NCBI GenBank assembly: GCA_948964545.1
Contig: CAREDV010000005.1
Span: 42,825 to 106,824 of the forward strand
From: an uncultured bacterium
GTDB taxonomy: Bacteria; Cyanobacteriota; Vampirovibrionia; Gastranaerophilales; Gastranaerophilaceae
Length of the DNA: 64,000 bases
Reading direction: 5' to 3'
Below, one piece after another: positions 40,779 through 49,697 of this stretch. The notes below the pieces were generated by a model that ran no database searches, was not told the DNA's origin, and was given only the letters and a program-made list of their open reading frames with translations. A program made the position numbers and the translations under genes. How positions within the stretch are numbered: the first letter of the stretch is position 1; each line of letters opens with the position of its first letter.

Positions 40779-42968
40779 ATGTACATAACCCCAATTAATA
40801 ATAGTGTGAAGTTTTCGGCACAGAAACCGATTAAAAACCGTAAATATAATACAGAACCTCAAAAAGAGGATATGATAAGTAAGAAAAAAGTTAGCGGAAT
40901 GGTTATTGCAACCGCGCTGGCTGCGGCAACTCTTGGCGGTGTTGTTGTTCATCACAGAGCTTCAAAAGCTGAAGAAGATTTGATGAAAATATTTGATACT
41001 GAAAGAAAATCGCTTAAAAAAGCGATAAATGATGCTTATAACCATCCTTCTTATTCTGAAAATAGAGCTTTAAAAGAACAAGTTAAAAATTTAACATCAG
41101 ATAATGAAGTTTTAAATAAGACAAACAAAGCATTACGTAAAACAATTGAAGAAACAAAAGCAAAATTTACTGATATCTTTGAAGGAGATTTAGCACCGAA
41201 AGATGTGCGTGAAAAAATTCTTGAAAGATTAAGAAAAACTATAAATGAAGGCGATTACGGTTATGATATTACAACTCCGCCTATTACAGGTAAAAAAGGA
41301 CCATCTTTACCGATAGCAGGTGAAATTCCGCTTCCGACACATGTTGGAACAACAAACAGGGCCGGTATGTTAGATTTGCATATCCCTCAAATCGGAATTG
41401 ACGGCAGGTTTAGTTTGGAACTTCCTATGGGCGAAGCAAAGATTTCAACTATGGAATCCAAAAACTTTAGACCTAAAAAAGGTGAAATTGGTATTTCAGA
41501 GGAATATTCAGAATCAGTAAAATGGAACAGTGATAAAGTTGCTCGTGATATTATGCAAAACTTCTACGATGGTCACGGACAGACTTTAGACGGTGTAAAA
41601 ATGGCATTTACACCGACAGGAAACGGCAAATATAAAGTTAGAATTGACGGAAAATCAACTTATACACCTGATAAAGCAGTTATTCTCGGAGCTTCCGGAA
41701 AACGCGGTAATAAAAATTCTGCCGGCGGTTATGGTGAAGGTTTGAAGATGTCAGTAATAAAACTGTTAAAAGATTACGGTTCAAATAATGTAAAAGTTGC
41801 ATCAGATAACTGGCAATCAGTATTCAACCTTGAAAAGAGCGACCTTTGTGACGAACGATTGCTTTCATATTCATTAGATAAAGTTGAGAAATTTAACGGA
41901 AACTTTATTGAGTTTGAAACAGACAGTATGGAATTGTTACAATCTTTGAGAAAAACAGTTAATCGTTTTTATCATTCAAATAACCCTGATTTTAAATGTC
42001 CGGATTTTGAAAACGGTTTAATGGGTATAAAAGTTTTACCTGAAGGTGAAAAAGGCGGAGTTTATATTGCAGGTCAAAAATTTGAATTTGATGGTGATTT
42101 TGATGGACTTGAAGGTGTAACAATATTTATCAAACCAAACTTGAACAAAATTTCGGTTCTTGACCAGTCACGTGATAGAATTTCACTTAATAGATCTAAT
42201 CTAGACAGTATTGCAAGATGGCTTGCACGTAATGATGATATGTCTGCTAATGATAAAGCAAAACTGTTAAAATCATTAGACAGATATTGGGATGAAAAAA
42301 ATTGGAATCAAAAAGGTCCAATGGATAGCTTTGTTGATAGCTTTTTAGGATTTATAGACCAAAAAGATGTAACTAAAAGATTACATATAAGATTCCCTGA
42401 AAAATATGTTGCATATTCCAATGCAACGGATGATGTTGTCAGAGATTTGAAAATGAATGGTTATAAAGTTTGCAAACCACAATTTTCAAATATCGGGATG
42501 CCGACAATCCGTGATATTATGGGTGATGCAAGAGCACATGATGTTGTTATTCCAAACGATACTCAGAAAAAGAAAATACTTATCCTGAAAGAAGCTTTAA
42601 GAAAACTTTCCCCGTCATTAAAGGATAAACACTTTACAGCAGATGAACTTGATGCACATATTTATATGTTTGACAGAACTTCTTCAAGAGACAGCAGATT
42701 ACATTCTAATGCTCTTGCTGAAGCAATCGTTGATAGAGGTGTTTCTAAAGGTTTCTGGATTGATCAAGGTTACCTTGACAGAGCAAGCTTCAATGATGTA
42801 TTGGAAACAGCATTACATGAACTTTCTCATAAAGCAGGCGGTGATGAAAGCGCTGAATTTTCTTACAAATTGACAGATGTAAATAGGGATGCAATTGGTC
42901 AATTGCTTGATGATATTAAATCAAGAAACGAAATTCAAGCACTTGCATCATTGTGGAGCAGTTTATAA
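40779..42968 (+). CDS. Membrane-anchored GHKL-ATPase-like protein with HExxH motif
   Basis: 729 residues from ATG 40779 (SD GAAAGG). Order: YITPINNSVKFSAQKP motif, membrane helix VSGMVIATALAAATLGGVVV (~38-57), coiled coil (~65-130), GHKL/Hsp90-like ATPase part with N-box DKVARDIMQNFYDGH (~255) and G-box GGYGEGLKMS (~316), and a C-terminal zincin signature HELSHKAGGDESAE (~681). An ATPase fold joined to a metallopeptidase-like motif is unusual. Function unknown. Confidence 0.65.
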   Translation: MYITPINNSVKFSAQKPIKNRKYNTEPQKEDMISKKKVSGMVIATALAAATLGGVVVHHRASKAEEDLMKIFDTERKSLKKAINDAYNHPSYSENRALKEQVKNLTSDNEVLNKTNKALRKTIEETKAKFTDIFEGDLAPKDVREKILERLRKTINEGDYGYDITTPPITGKKGPSLPIAGEIPLPTHVGTTNRAGMLDLHIPQIGIDGRFSLELPMGEAKISTMESKNFRPKKGEIGISEEYSESVKWNSDKVARDIMQNFYDGHGQTLDGVKMAFTPTGNGKYKVRIDGKSTYTPDKAVILGASGKRGNKNSAGGYGEGLKMSVIKLLKDYGSNNVKVASDNWQSVFNLEKSDLCDERLLSYSLDKVEKFNGNFIEFETDSMELLQSLRKTVNRFYHSNNPDFKCPDFENGLMGIKVLPEGEKGGVYIAGQKFEFDGDFDGLEGVTIFIKPNLNKISVLDQSRDRISLNRSNLDSIARWLARNDDMSANDKAKLLKSLDRYWDEKNWNQKGPMDSFVDSFLGFIDQKDVTKRLHIRFPEKYVAYSNATDDVVRDLKMNGYKVCKPQFSNIGMPTIRDIMGDARAHDVVIPNDTQKKKILILKEALRKLSPSLKDKHFTADELDAHIYMFDRTSSRDSRLHSNALAEAIVDRGVSKGFWIDQGYLDRASFNDVLETALHELSHKAGGDESAEFSYKLTDVNRDAIGQLLDDIKSRNEIQALASLWSSL

Positions 42969-42998
42969 AAAAAATAAGCCTTTAAGGCTTATTTTTTT
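42967..42998. terminator. Bidirectional intrinsic terminator
   Basis: AAAATAAGCC/GGCTTATTTT with A and T runs on either side, between the convergent 40779 gene and metG, overlapping the metG stop. Confidence 0.85.
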
Positions 42999-44542
42999 GA
43001 GCTTTTATCTGCAAGTTCCGAGTCTAATCTCAAGAATACAGGTTTGATATCTTCTTTTTCGATTAATTTTCCGATTTTTATATTGTCTGCTGTCAAATCA
43101 TCAAGTTTTGTACTAATATCGAATGACAATTGTCTTGCCATATCTTTAGCGATATTCGGGCAGTACGGATAAATTAATGATGCGATTATACACATTACAT
43201 CAAGTACGTTTGTCAAAACTTGTCCGCATTCAACCATTTTTTCTTCTTTTGCCAAAGTCCAAGGCGCATTGTCCTGAACATATTTGTTTGTTGCATCAAC
43301 AAGCGAAATTATTTCCAATCCTGCTTCTGCAAGTTCAAAGTTATCAAAATGGTTTTTAACGATTTGAACTGTTCCGAGAGCTTTCTTAGCTAGCGGATTT
43401 TCTGACTTGAATTCAGCTTTAATCTCACCGTCAAAGTATTTTACAAGCATAGAAAGAGTTCTGTTTAGCAAGTTACCCATGCTGTTTGCAAGGTGTGCGT
43501 TAACTTTTTCTTTGAAATCATCATCCGAATAGTTTCCGTCACGTCCGCAAGGTGCTGATGTTGCCATATAATATCTGAACGCATCAGGATATTCCATGTT
43601 GAAGCTTTCCAATACAGATGTCGGAGAAACCACGTTGCCCAATGATTTTGACATTTTTGTTTCGTCGATTGTAATCCAGCCGTGTGCAAAAATGTGTTTT
43701 GGCAACGGTAAATCCAATGCCATCAAGAAAGCAGGCCAGTAGATGCTGTGGAATTTCAAAATATCTTTACCGATTACGTGAACATCACACGGCCAATATT
43801 TTTTGAAATCGTCAGAATTTTCGTTATAACCAAGAGCTGTGATATAGTTTGACAAAGCGTCAATCCATACATAAATTGACTGTTCATCATCACCCAAAAC
43901 ATCAATGCCCCATTCAACATTTGATTTTGCGCGTGATACGGAGATGTCTTGAATATCTTCCAACTGGTTTAAAACCTCATTTGCTCTGAATTCAGGCAGA
44001 ATAAAATCAGGGTGTTCCTTAATATGTTTGATTATTGCATCTTTGTATTTTGAAAGTTTAAAGAAATAGTTTTCTTCGCTTACAACTTCGGGTTTTTTCA
44101 AGTGGTCGGGGCAAAGTCCGTCCTCTGTCAAATCTTTAGGGTTCAAGAAGCATTCGCATCCCTGACAATATAAACCCTCGTAAGAGTGTTTGTAAATGTC
44201 GCCCTGTTTCAATAATTTATCAAAAATATGCTGAACTGCAACTTCGTGATAATCGTCAGTTGTTCTGATAAATTTTGTATAATCAATATCCAAAGCTTTC
44301 CACGCATCTTTGAATTTTTGCGCATTCATATCGCATAACTCTTTAGGTGTAACCCCTTGTGCTGCTGCGGTTTTTTGGATTTTAATCCCGTGTTCGTCAG
44401 TACCAGTAAGGAAAAACACATCATCACATCTTTGTGAATAGTGTCTTGCAATTACATCTGTTAATATTTTTTCATAAGCGTGTCCGATGTGCGGCGCGCC
44501 GTTTACATAATCTATTGCTGTTGTTATATAATATCTTTCCAT
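42989..44542 (-). CDS. metG: Methionine--tRNA ligase
   Basis: 517 residues, class I synthetase. HIGH-type signature YVNGAPHIGHAYE, zinc knuckle CQGCECFLNPKDLTEDGLC, and KMSKSLGN. The length and the single-knuckle form without the C-terminal dimerisation (EMAP) domain fit the short MetG class. SD GAGGG. Confidence 0.97.
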   Translation of the reverse strand: MERYYITTAIDYVNGAPHIGHAYEKILTDVIARHYSQRCDDVFFLTGTDEHGIKIQKTAAAQGVTPKELCDMNAQKFKDAWKALDIDYTKFIRTTDDYHEVAVQHIFDKLLKQGDIYKHSYEGLYCQGCECFLNPKDLTEDGLCPDHLKKPEVVSEENYFFKLSKYKDAIIKHIKEHPDFILPEFRANEVLNQLEDIQDISVSRAKSNVEWGIDVLGDDEQSIYVWIDALSNYITALGYNENSDDFKKYWPCDVHVIGKDILKFHSIYWPAFLMALDLPLPKHIFAHGWITIDETKMSKSLGNVVSPTSVLESFNMEYPDAFRYYMATSAPCGRDGNYSDDDFKEKVNAHLANSMGNLLNRTLSMLVKYFDGEIKAEFKSENPLAKKALGTVQIVKNHFDNFELAEAGLEIISLVDATNKYVQDNAPWTLAKEEKMVECGQVLTNVLDVMCIIASLIYPYCPNIAKDMARQLSFDISTKLDDLTADNIKIGKLIEKEDIKPVFLRLDSELADKSSKK

Positions 44543-44626
44543 TTTTTTGCCCTCTTTGTAGATTTTTGTGAAATCTTGTCTGCTGCCTCCAGAGGCTAAA
44601 GCCTCCGTTTCACCCTCTTTATAGAT

Positions 44627-46096
44627 TTATTTTAACATAAAAATATTGTATCTGTACCCGTCATCAATAATATCAACAAGTTCGTAATTTTCCTGAACAA
44701 ATCCGCAAAAGTCTAATGCATAATCTTTGCAAATGAATTCAAAGCCGTAATCTTTCATGTTCAGATTATTCAAGATAATCATTTCAGGCTTGTTTTCACT
44801 GAAATGTTCAATAATTTTATTTTCTCCAAAAGTTTCGACATACAACGGGAGCAAAGAGTTATAAAACCCGTCAGACTGCCTTTTAGAAAGGAAATTTATC
44901 ATCATTCCCTCAGGAAAAACAACAACTTTATCAGTCGGTTTGGTGTTTTCGCTTACGTAACGAACGACTTTATCGGGTGTTTTGACATAAGAACCCATGT
45001 TGGTAAAAATAAAAATACTTAACAGGATAAAATAAATTCCAACAACTTTATCAAACCTGCGCGGGAGAAGGGACACCAATGCAATCAACAAGACCGAAAC
45101 GTAATATGTGCCGTAACTTCCCATAACAAGCACCCAGAAAACTTTTACACTTACTAATAAAACGGAAACATTCAGCGCATTCCAATTTTTGAACCATATC
45201 GCAATAAAAAGCAAAATCGGCAAAAATCCTAACATTAATTTTGCATCAAAGAAAATTACAGCCAAAATAAAAGAAATAATTGTGATTATTTTTTTGTTTT
45301 TCCAAGTGCCCAAAAGTATTCCGCCAAAAGGAACTGCGAATTTTAAAAACAAAACCAAATCTATTAATAAAGCTTTTGGGTGGAAATATATTCCGCTGTT
45401 TTGGTAAAAATATGTCAGGGTCTTGCTTTTTGCCATATCTTTTACAATTGTGAGCGAATTTATTAAATCTGAAATCTGCAAACCCTGTATAAATAAAATT
45501 CCAAAACTCAAAACAGGCACAGAAATAAAACTCAGCAGAGCTTTCCAATCTTTTTGCTTAAGGATTAAAAACAGAATGACAAATCCGTAAAGCAGAAAAT
45601 CATATTTGCAAGTTATACAAATACCTGCCAAAAGCGCAGAAAGCCACAATTTATCTTTTATAAAATAAAGCGAATAAATAAACGCAATCAATCCGTATAA
45701 AACCGCCCATGAATACGGAAAATGAAAGTTAAATATACTTGTCGTAGTTACTCCGACCGCAATTGTAAAAATCCCGAGCGAAAAGCTCAAAAACTTTGAC
45801 ATATAACGGTTTGCAAGTAAATAAACCCCGCTTACCGTAAGAAGTGAGCACACAGCACCCGCACCATAAAGTGTAGAAAGTTTTGCGCCAAAAATCTTAT
45901 ACAAAACCGCGTTAATCTGGTAAGCAAGCGGACCGTAAATATTAAACAAATCTTTGTATAAAACATCACCTGCAAGAATTCTTTCGGGATAATAAACCTC
46001 GCGCCCAAAATCAATCAGAAAGCCCGAGTAATGCCCCAAAAACATTGTCAAGCCCGCAATACACAAAATCCACAAAATAATTAGATATTTATTCAT
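44627..46096 (-). CDS. Polytopic GT-C-type glycosyltransferase-like membrane protein
   Basis: 489 residues with ~10-12 membrane helices. The first loop holds DFGREVYYPERILAGDVLYK and NIYGPLAYQINAVLY, the Asp-containing loop of GT39/ArnT-like enzymes that use polyprenyl-phosphate sugars. A C-terminal soluble part (VVVFPEGMMINFLSKRQSDG) follows. Possibly adds sugar to lipid or protein at the envelope. No SD. Confidence 0.7.
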   Translation of the reverse strand: MNKYLIILWILCIAGLTMFLGHYSGFLIDFGREVYYPERILAGDVLYKDLFNIYGPLAYQINAVLYKIFGAKLSTLYGAGAVCSLLTVSGVYLLANRYMSKFLSFSLGIFTIAVGVTTTSIFNFHFPYSWAVLYGLIAFIYSLYFIKDKLWLSALLAGICITCKYDFLLYGFVILFLILKQKDWKALLSFISVPVLSFGILFIQGLQISDLINSLTIVKDMAKSKTLTYFYQNSGIYFHPKALLIDLVLFLKFAVPFGGILLGTWKNKKIITIISFILAVIFFDAKLMLGFLPILLFIAIWFKNWNALNVSVLLVSVKVFWVLVMGSYGTYYVSVLLIALVSLLPRRFDKVVGIYFILLSIFIFTNMGSYVKTPDKVVRYVSENTKPTDKVVVFPEGMMINFLSKRQSDGFYNSLLPLYVETFGENKIIEHFSENKPEMIILNNLNMKDYGFEFICKDYALDFCGFVQENYELVDIIDDGYRYNIFMLK

Positions 46097-46180
46097 ATTA
46101 CAAAATTTAACAAAAATTTATGTAAAAAGCAATTTTTTAGAGAAATAAAACTTTATATACATGTAAAGGAAGGTTATGTT

Positions 46181-46642
46181 ATGACGTCAAATTGGGCGAA
46201 TAATTTAGATATATTAGCGCAAAACGGTGTTTTGGATTTTGATGCCGCATCGTTTGTAACAGGTCAAGCTCCAAGATATGTCGGTGCACCATCTGCTCCG
46301 CCATCACCTTATCTCGGGCCTCCGCTCCCTGCTGCTCCTGCTTTAAAACAACCTCAAGTAGATGAGTTTCATCAGAAAAAATCAAAAATTCCTTCAAAAC
46401 AAGAACAGGATAGGGATTTAGTAAAAAATCCAACATGGAAAAAATGGGTATTCGGTGCTTTAGCCATTGGAACTTTAGGTGTTGGAATCTGTAAGTTTAA
46501 ATCATTAAACAAATGGGTTAAAAATACATTTAATAAAATAAATTGGAAATCAACTAAAAAATTCTTTGTTGATAAAGGAAAAGCAATCGGTGAATTTTTC
46601 AAAAAAGGCTGGAATAAATTTACAAAATTATTTAAAAAGTAA
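46181..46642 (+). CDS. Proline-rich, basic C-terminal protein (153 aa)
   Basis: N-terminal ~30 residues, a Pro/Ala-rich linker (GAPSAPPSPYLGPPLPAAPA), a hydrophobic segment WVFGALAIGTLGVGICKF and a strongly basic, aromatic tail (KKFFVDKGKAIGEFFKKGWN). Similar in style to the lineage proteins at 39977 and 40779. SD GAAGG. Unknown function; membrane association likely. Confidence 0.55.
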   Translation: MTSNWANNLDILAQNGVLDFDAASFVTGQAPRYVGAPSAPPSPYLGPPLPAAPALKQPQVDEFHQKKSKIPSKQEQDRDLVKNPTWKKWVFGALAIGTLGVGICKFKSLNKWVKNTFNKINWKSTKKFFVDKGKAIGEFFKKGWNKFTKLFKK

Positions 46643-46647
46643 TAAAT

Positions 46648-46977
46648 TTATACTTCCCAGCGTTTAGGGTCAAACCGCAAGTCTTTGACATTCATTTTCA
46701 AAGATTTTAAATAAGGTTCTAATTTTACAAGAATTTGAGTTTTTCTCAAAGTTAATTCTTGTGCAACAACTGCATTTTCACAAGCAATAACCATTACTCC
46801 TCCTCCTATCATTGAGTAAGGTTTTGAACGTTTAGCAAATTTTTCACCCGCAGCTTTTGTCCAGAATTTGTATAAATTACTGCGCGTGATAGCTTTTTTT
46901 ATTTCTTTGTTGTTGCCGAAAAGTTCTTCTACAAGTGTTTCGGTTGTTACAAAATCAGTGTATAAAACCTTTTTCAT
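46648..46977 (-). CDS. DUF721/DciA-like protein
   Basis: 109 residues: LYKFWTKAAGEKFAKRSKPY then VMVIACENAVVAQELTLRKT, the W..aaG..ia.hs.p......L.v...s..wa.el pattern of DUF721, which includes the helicase-loader DciA. In bacteria lacking DnaC this protein loads DnaB. Only 23 bp separate its start from the divergent DHH gene. Confidence 0.75.
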   Translation of the reverse strand: MKKVLYTDFVTTETLVEELFGNNKEIKKAITRSNLYKFWTKAAGEKFAKRSKPYSMIGGGVMVIACENAVVAQELTLRKTQILVKLEPYLKSLKMNVKDLRFDPKRWEV

Positions 46978-47000
46978 TTTTTTTATGTTAATATTAAGAA
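46978..47000. promoter_or_regulatory. 23-bp bidirectional promoter with symmetric -10
   Basis: The whole gap between two divergent start codons is 23 bp and contains the palindrome TTAATATTAA (46988-46997). Rightward it gives TGTTAATAT exactly 6 nt before ATG 47001; leftward it gives TAATAT 13-14 nt before ATG 46977. No SD on either side. Confidence 0.65.
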
Positions 47001-47966
47001 ATGGATTGCACTAAATTAAATGATATCATAAAATTGTCCAAAAATATATTAATTATCTCACATGTTAATCCTGATGGCGATACTTTAGGTTCAATGTGTG
47101 CTTTGTATTCTGCAATACTTGAAAACTTTAAAAAAAAGTGTGATATGCTTGCAGTATCAAAAGTTCCAATGGTTTATAATTATCTTCCAAATATAAATAT
47201 TATCAAAAGTCTTGATGATATTGATAAATCGAGAGAATATGATTTGGTTATAAATGTTGATGTAGCTTCTTTTGATAGAATTTGCGATGCAGGTATACTT
47301 TTTGAAAAAGCCAAATTTACTGTAAATATTGATCATCATAAAACTAATAATGGTTATGCAGATTTAAATATTATTGAAGGTGATGCAAGCTCTACAGGCG
47401 AAGTTTTATGTAAATGTTTTGAAGTAATGGATTGGAAAATTAATTTTGATACTGCTGTTTGTTTATACACAGCAATACTTACAGATACTGGCTCTTTTAG
47501 GTTTGATAACACTAAATCTGCAACTTTTGAATATGCCTCTAAACTTGTAGAAAAAGGGGTTAATCCTTCAGATATTTACAAAAAAATTTATGAATCTGAC
47601 AGCAAAACTCTTGTAATGTTTCAATCGCACTGTATAAATAAAGCAAAATTTTTGTATGATGATAAACTTGCATACACTGTAGTTTACAGGAAGGATTTGG
47701 AAAAATTTGGCGCAAATGATGAGTGCATGGAAGGTTTAACTGAAAAATTGCGCGCAATTGTTACTACACAAATTGCTTTTGTTGCTAAAGAGATGAAGTC
47801 AGGCTGGACAAAATTTTCAATGCGCAGTAAATTTGCCGATGTTGCTCAAATCTGTGAAGTATTTGGCGGCGGCGGACATAAGTTTGCATCAGGATGCACA
47901 ATAAAAGCTCCTGTTGATGAAGCTGTGAAAATAATGTTGGAAGAGATTAAACATAGAGAGATTTAA
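47001..47966 (+). CDS. DHH/DHHA1 phosphoesterase (NrnA-like)
   Basis: 321 residues. Metal motifs SHVNPDGDTLGSMCAL, VNVDVASFDR, the DHH motif NIDHHKTNNG, TDTGSFRFDN, and the DHHA1 substrate motif GGGGHKFASGC near the C-terminus. Degrades nanoRNA, pAp or cyclic dinucleotide products. Leaderless start (TAATAT, 6 nt). Confidence 0.92.
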   Translation: MDCTKLNDIIKLSKNILIISHVNPDGDTLGSMCALYSAILENFKKKCDMLAVSKVPMVYNYLPNINIIKSLDDIDKSREYDLVINVDVASFDRICDAGILFEKAKFTVNIDHHKTNNGYADLNIIEGDASSTGEVLCKCFEVMDWKINFDTAVCLYTAILTDTGSFRFDNTKSATFEYASKLVEKGVNPSDIYKKIYESDSKTLVMFQSHCINKAKFLYDDKLAYTVVYRKDLEKFGANDECMEGLTEKLRAIVTTQIAFVAKEMKSGWTKFSMRSKFADVAQICEVFGGGGHKFASGCTIKAPVDEAVKIMLEEIKHREI

Positions 47967-47969
47967 AAA

Positions 47970-48905
47970 TTGAGTACAAAATTTAAAACTTTCATAAGAG
48001 GTACAAAAAGATTAATTATATCTGTTATTAAAAATGATTTCTATGGTATGGCAGCAGAAATGGGATTTATGATGGTTATCGGAATTTTCCCTTTTATGTT
48101 GTTTTTAACTTCAGTGTTTAGCTGGATGGGTCATAAGTCTATGATGACCCCAATTTTACGTTTTCTTGCAACATTTATGCCTGAGCAGGCAATGAGTTTG
48201 ATAAATACTGTGTTATCAGAAGCTATGATTTTCTCTCATGGAAGATTAATTGCAATTATTGGTTTTTGTGTAACGCTTGTTCTTTCAACAAACGGAATTG
48301 CGGTTGTTTTAAAGGGTTTGAACAGAGCGTATAAAGTCACTGAAACTAGAAATTTTATTTACACAAGACTTTTGTCATTATTAATGGTGTTTGTTGACAC
48401 TATGGTAATGTTTTTAAGTATAAACTTAATTGTATTTGGTAAAGCTATTATAAACCTTATGGTAAGTCATTTCCACATGTCAGCAGGTGTTGCGATAACG
48501 CTTTTAACATTGCGTTGGCCTGTTGCTTTTGCTGCATTGTTCTTAATGGCATTTTTGAGCTATTATATTCTGCCTGACTTGCGTGGTAATGAAAGGTTTA
48601 AGCGTAAAAGTGCAATTCCTGGAACTTGGTTTTTTACAACTTTCTGGCTGATTGGTTCTTGGGGATTTTCAATCTATGTTAACAACCTTAAAACGTACAA
48701 TATGGTTTACGGTACAATTGGTGCTTTTGCTGTTTTAATGGTTTGGTTATATTATACATCTGTGTTAATTTTAATCGGCGGTGAAATAAACTCACAGGTT
48801 TATAACCAGCTTTCACGCAAGGCTCAAGAAATTCGCGAAGATTTTGCTAATCTCTCAATTATACATAAACTTGTTCAAAAGGTTAAAAAGAACGAGGAAA
48901 AATAA
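47970..48905 (+). CDS. YihY/BrkB-family membrane protein
   Basis: 311 residues, about six membrane helices: AAEMGFMMVIGIFPFMLFLT, LLSLLMVFVDTMVMFLSINL, WPVAFAALFLMAFLSYYILP, MVYGTIGAFAVLMVWLYYTS. TTG start 3 bp after the DHH gene. Inner-membrane protein once annotated as RNase BN; real function unknown. Its stop overlaps the next start (TAATG). Confidence 0.88.
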   Translation: MSTKFKTFIRGTKRLIISVIKNDFYGMAAEMGFMMVIGIFPFMLFLTSVFSWMGHKSMMTPILRFLATFMPEQAMSLINTVLSEAMIFSHGRLIAIIGFCVTLVLSTNGIAVVLKGLNRAYKVTETRNFIYTRLLSLLMVFVDTMVMFLSINLIVFGKAIINLMVSHFHMSAGVAITLLTLRWPVAFAALFLMAFLSYYILPDLRGNERFKRKSAIPGTWFFTTFWLIGSWGFSIYVNNLKTYNMVYGTIGAFAVLMVWLYYTSVLILIGGEINSQVYNQLSRKAQEIREDFANLSIIHKLVQKVKKNEEK

Positions 48906-49648
48906 TGACTAAAATTTTGGATTGCACATTACGCGACGGCTCGCATGTTAGAAGTTTCACGGATGAATGTATCCTTGAAACGCTTGGTTGTGCCGAGAAT
49001 GCTGGAATTGATTATATTGAAGTCGGTTATGATTTTCCTGAATGCATCAAATCTTCAAAGATTAAGACTGTTGTAATGGTCGATGCCAAAAACATTCGTC
49101 CTGTATCAAATAAAGCGGACTGTGTCCGCGCAGCCTGCTATCCAAATCAAATAAAAACAGCAATCGAAGCGGTTGAAAATTTTAAGTCACAAGGGTTTGA
49201 GGTGTTTTTACATCTTATGACGGCTGACAAGTTTGAAGATTATCAACTTTTAAAAAATTGGGAGAATAAAAATATTTTAACCTCAATTTATTTTGCTGAC
49301 AGTTTTGGTTCATTTATGCCGTGTGATGTTGAAAAAATTTACAAAAACCTTGAAGATTGCGGGTTTGAACGGATAAGTTTTCACGCGCATAACAATTTGC
49401 AATTAGCATTTGCAAATTCTTTAAAAGCAATTGAGCTTGGCGCATATTCTATTGATGCTACGGTTTTCGGACTCGGCAGAGGGGGTGGAAACTTGCCTTT
49501 GGAAGTGTTTTTGAAGTATTTGGGTAACGACAACAGTGAATATTTGGAACTTATAAAAAAATATTATCGCGAAAACCCCTGCACATACAGTTACGAAAGT
49601 ATGACGAGCGGGATGCTGAATATTCACCCAAGTCAAGCAATTGTATGA
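48905..49648 (+). CDS. DRE-TIM metallolyase-family protein
   Basis: 247 residues. DCTLRDGSHVRSF is the DRE-type metal/substrate motif, FHAHNNLQLAFANSLKAIEL the HxH metal ligands, and GLGRGGGNLPLEVFLKYLG the C-terminal barrel loop. Resembles 4-hydroxy-2-oxovalerate aldolase or HMG-CoA lyase but is shorter; often next to polysaccharide genes. Third gene of the 47001 operon (1-bp overlap). Confidence 0.85.
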   Translation: MTKILDCTLRDGSHVRSFTDECILETLGCAENAGIDYIEVGYDFPECIKSSKIKTVVMVDAKNIRPVSNKADCVRAACYPNQIKTAIEAVENFKSQGFEVFLHLMTADKFEDYQLLKNWENKNILTSIYFADSFGSFMPCDVEKIYKNLEDCGFERISFHAHNNLQLAFANSLKAIELGAYSIDATVFGLGRGGGNLPLEVFLKYLGNDNSEYLELIKKYYRENPCTYSYESMTSGMLNIHPSQAIV

Positions 49649-49697
49649 TGTTGTGATTTTATAAAGCATTTATAATTTGAAAAAAAGGAATAAGAAA

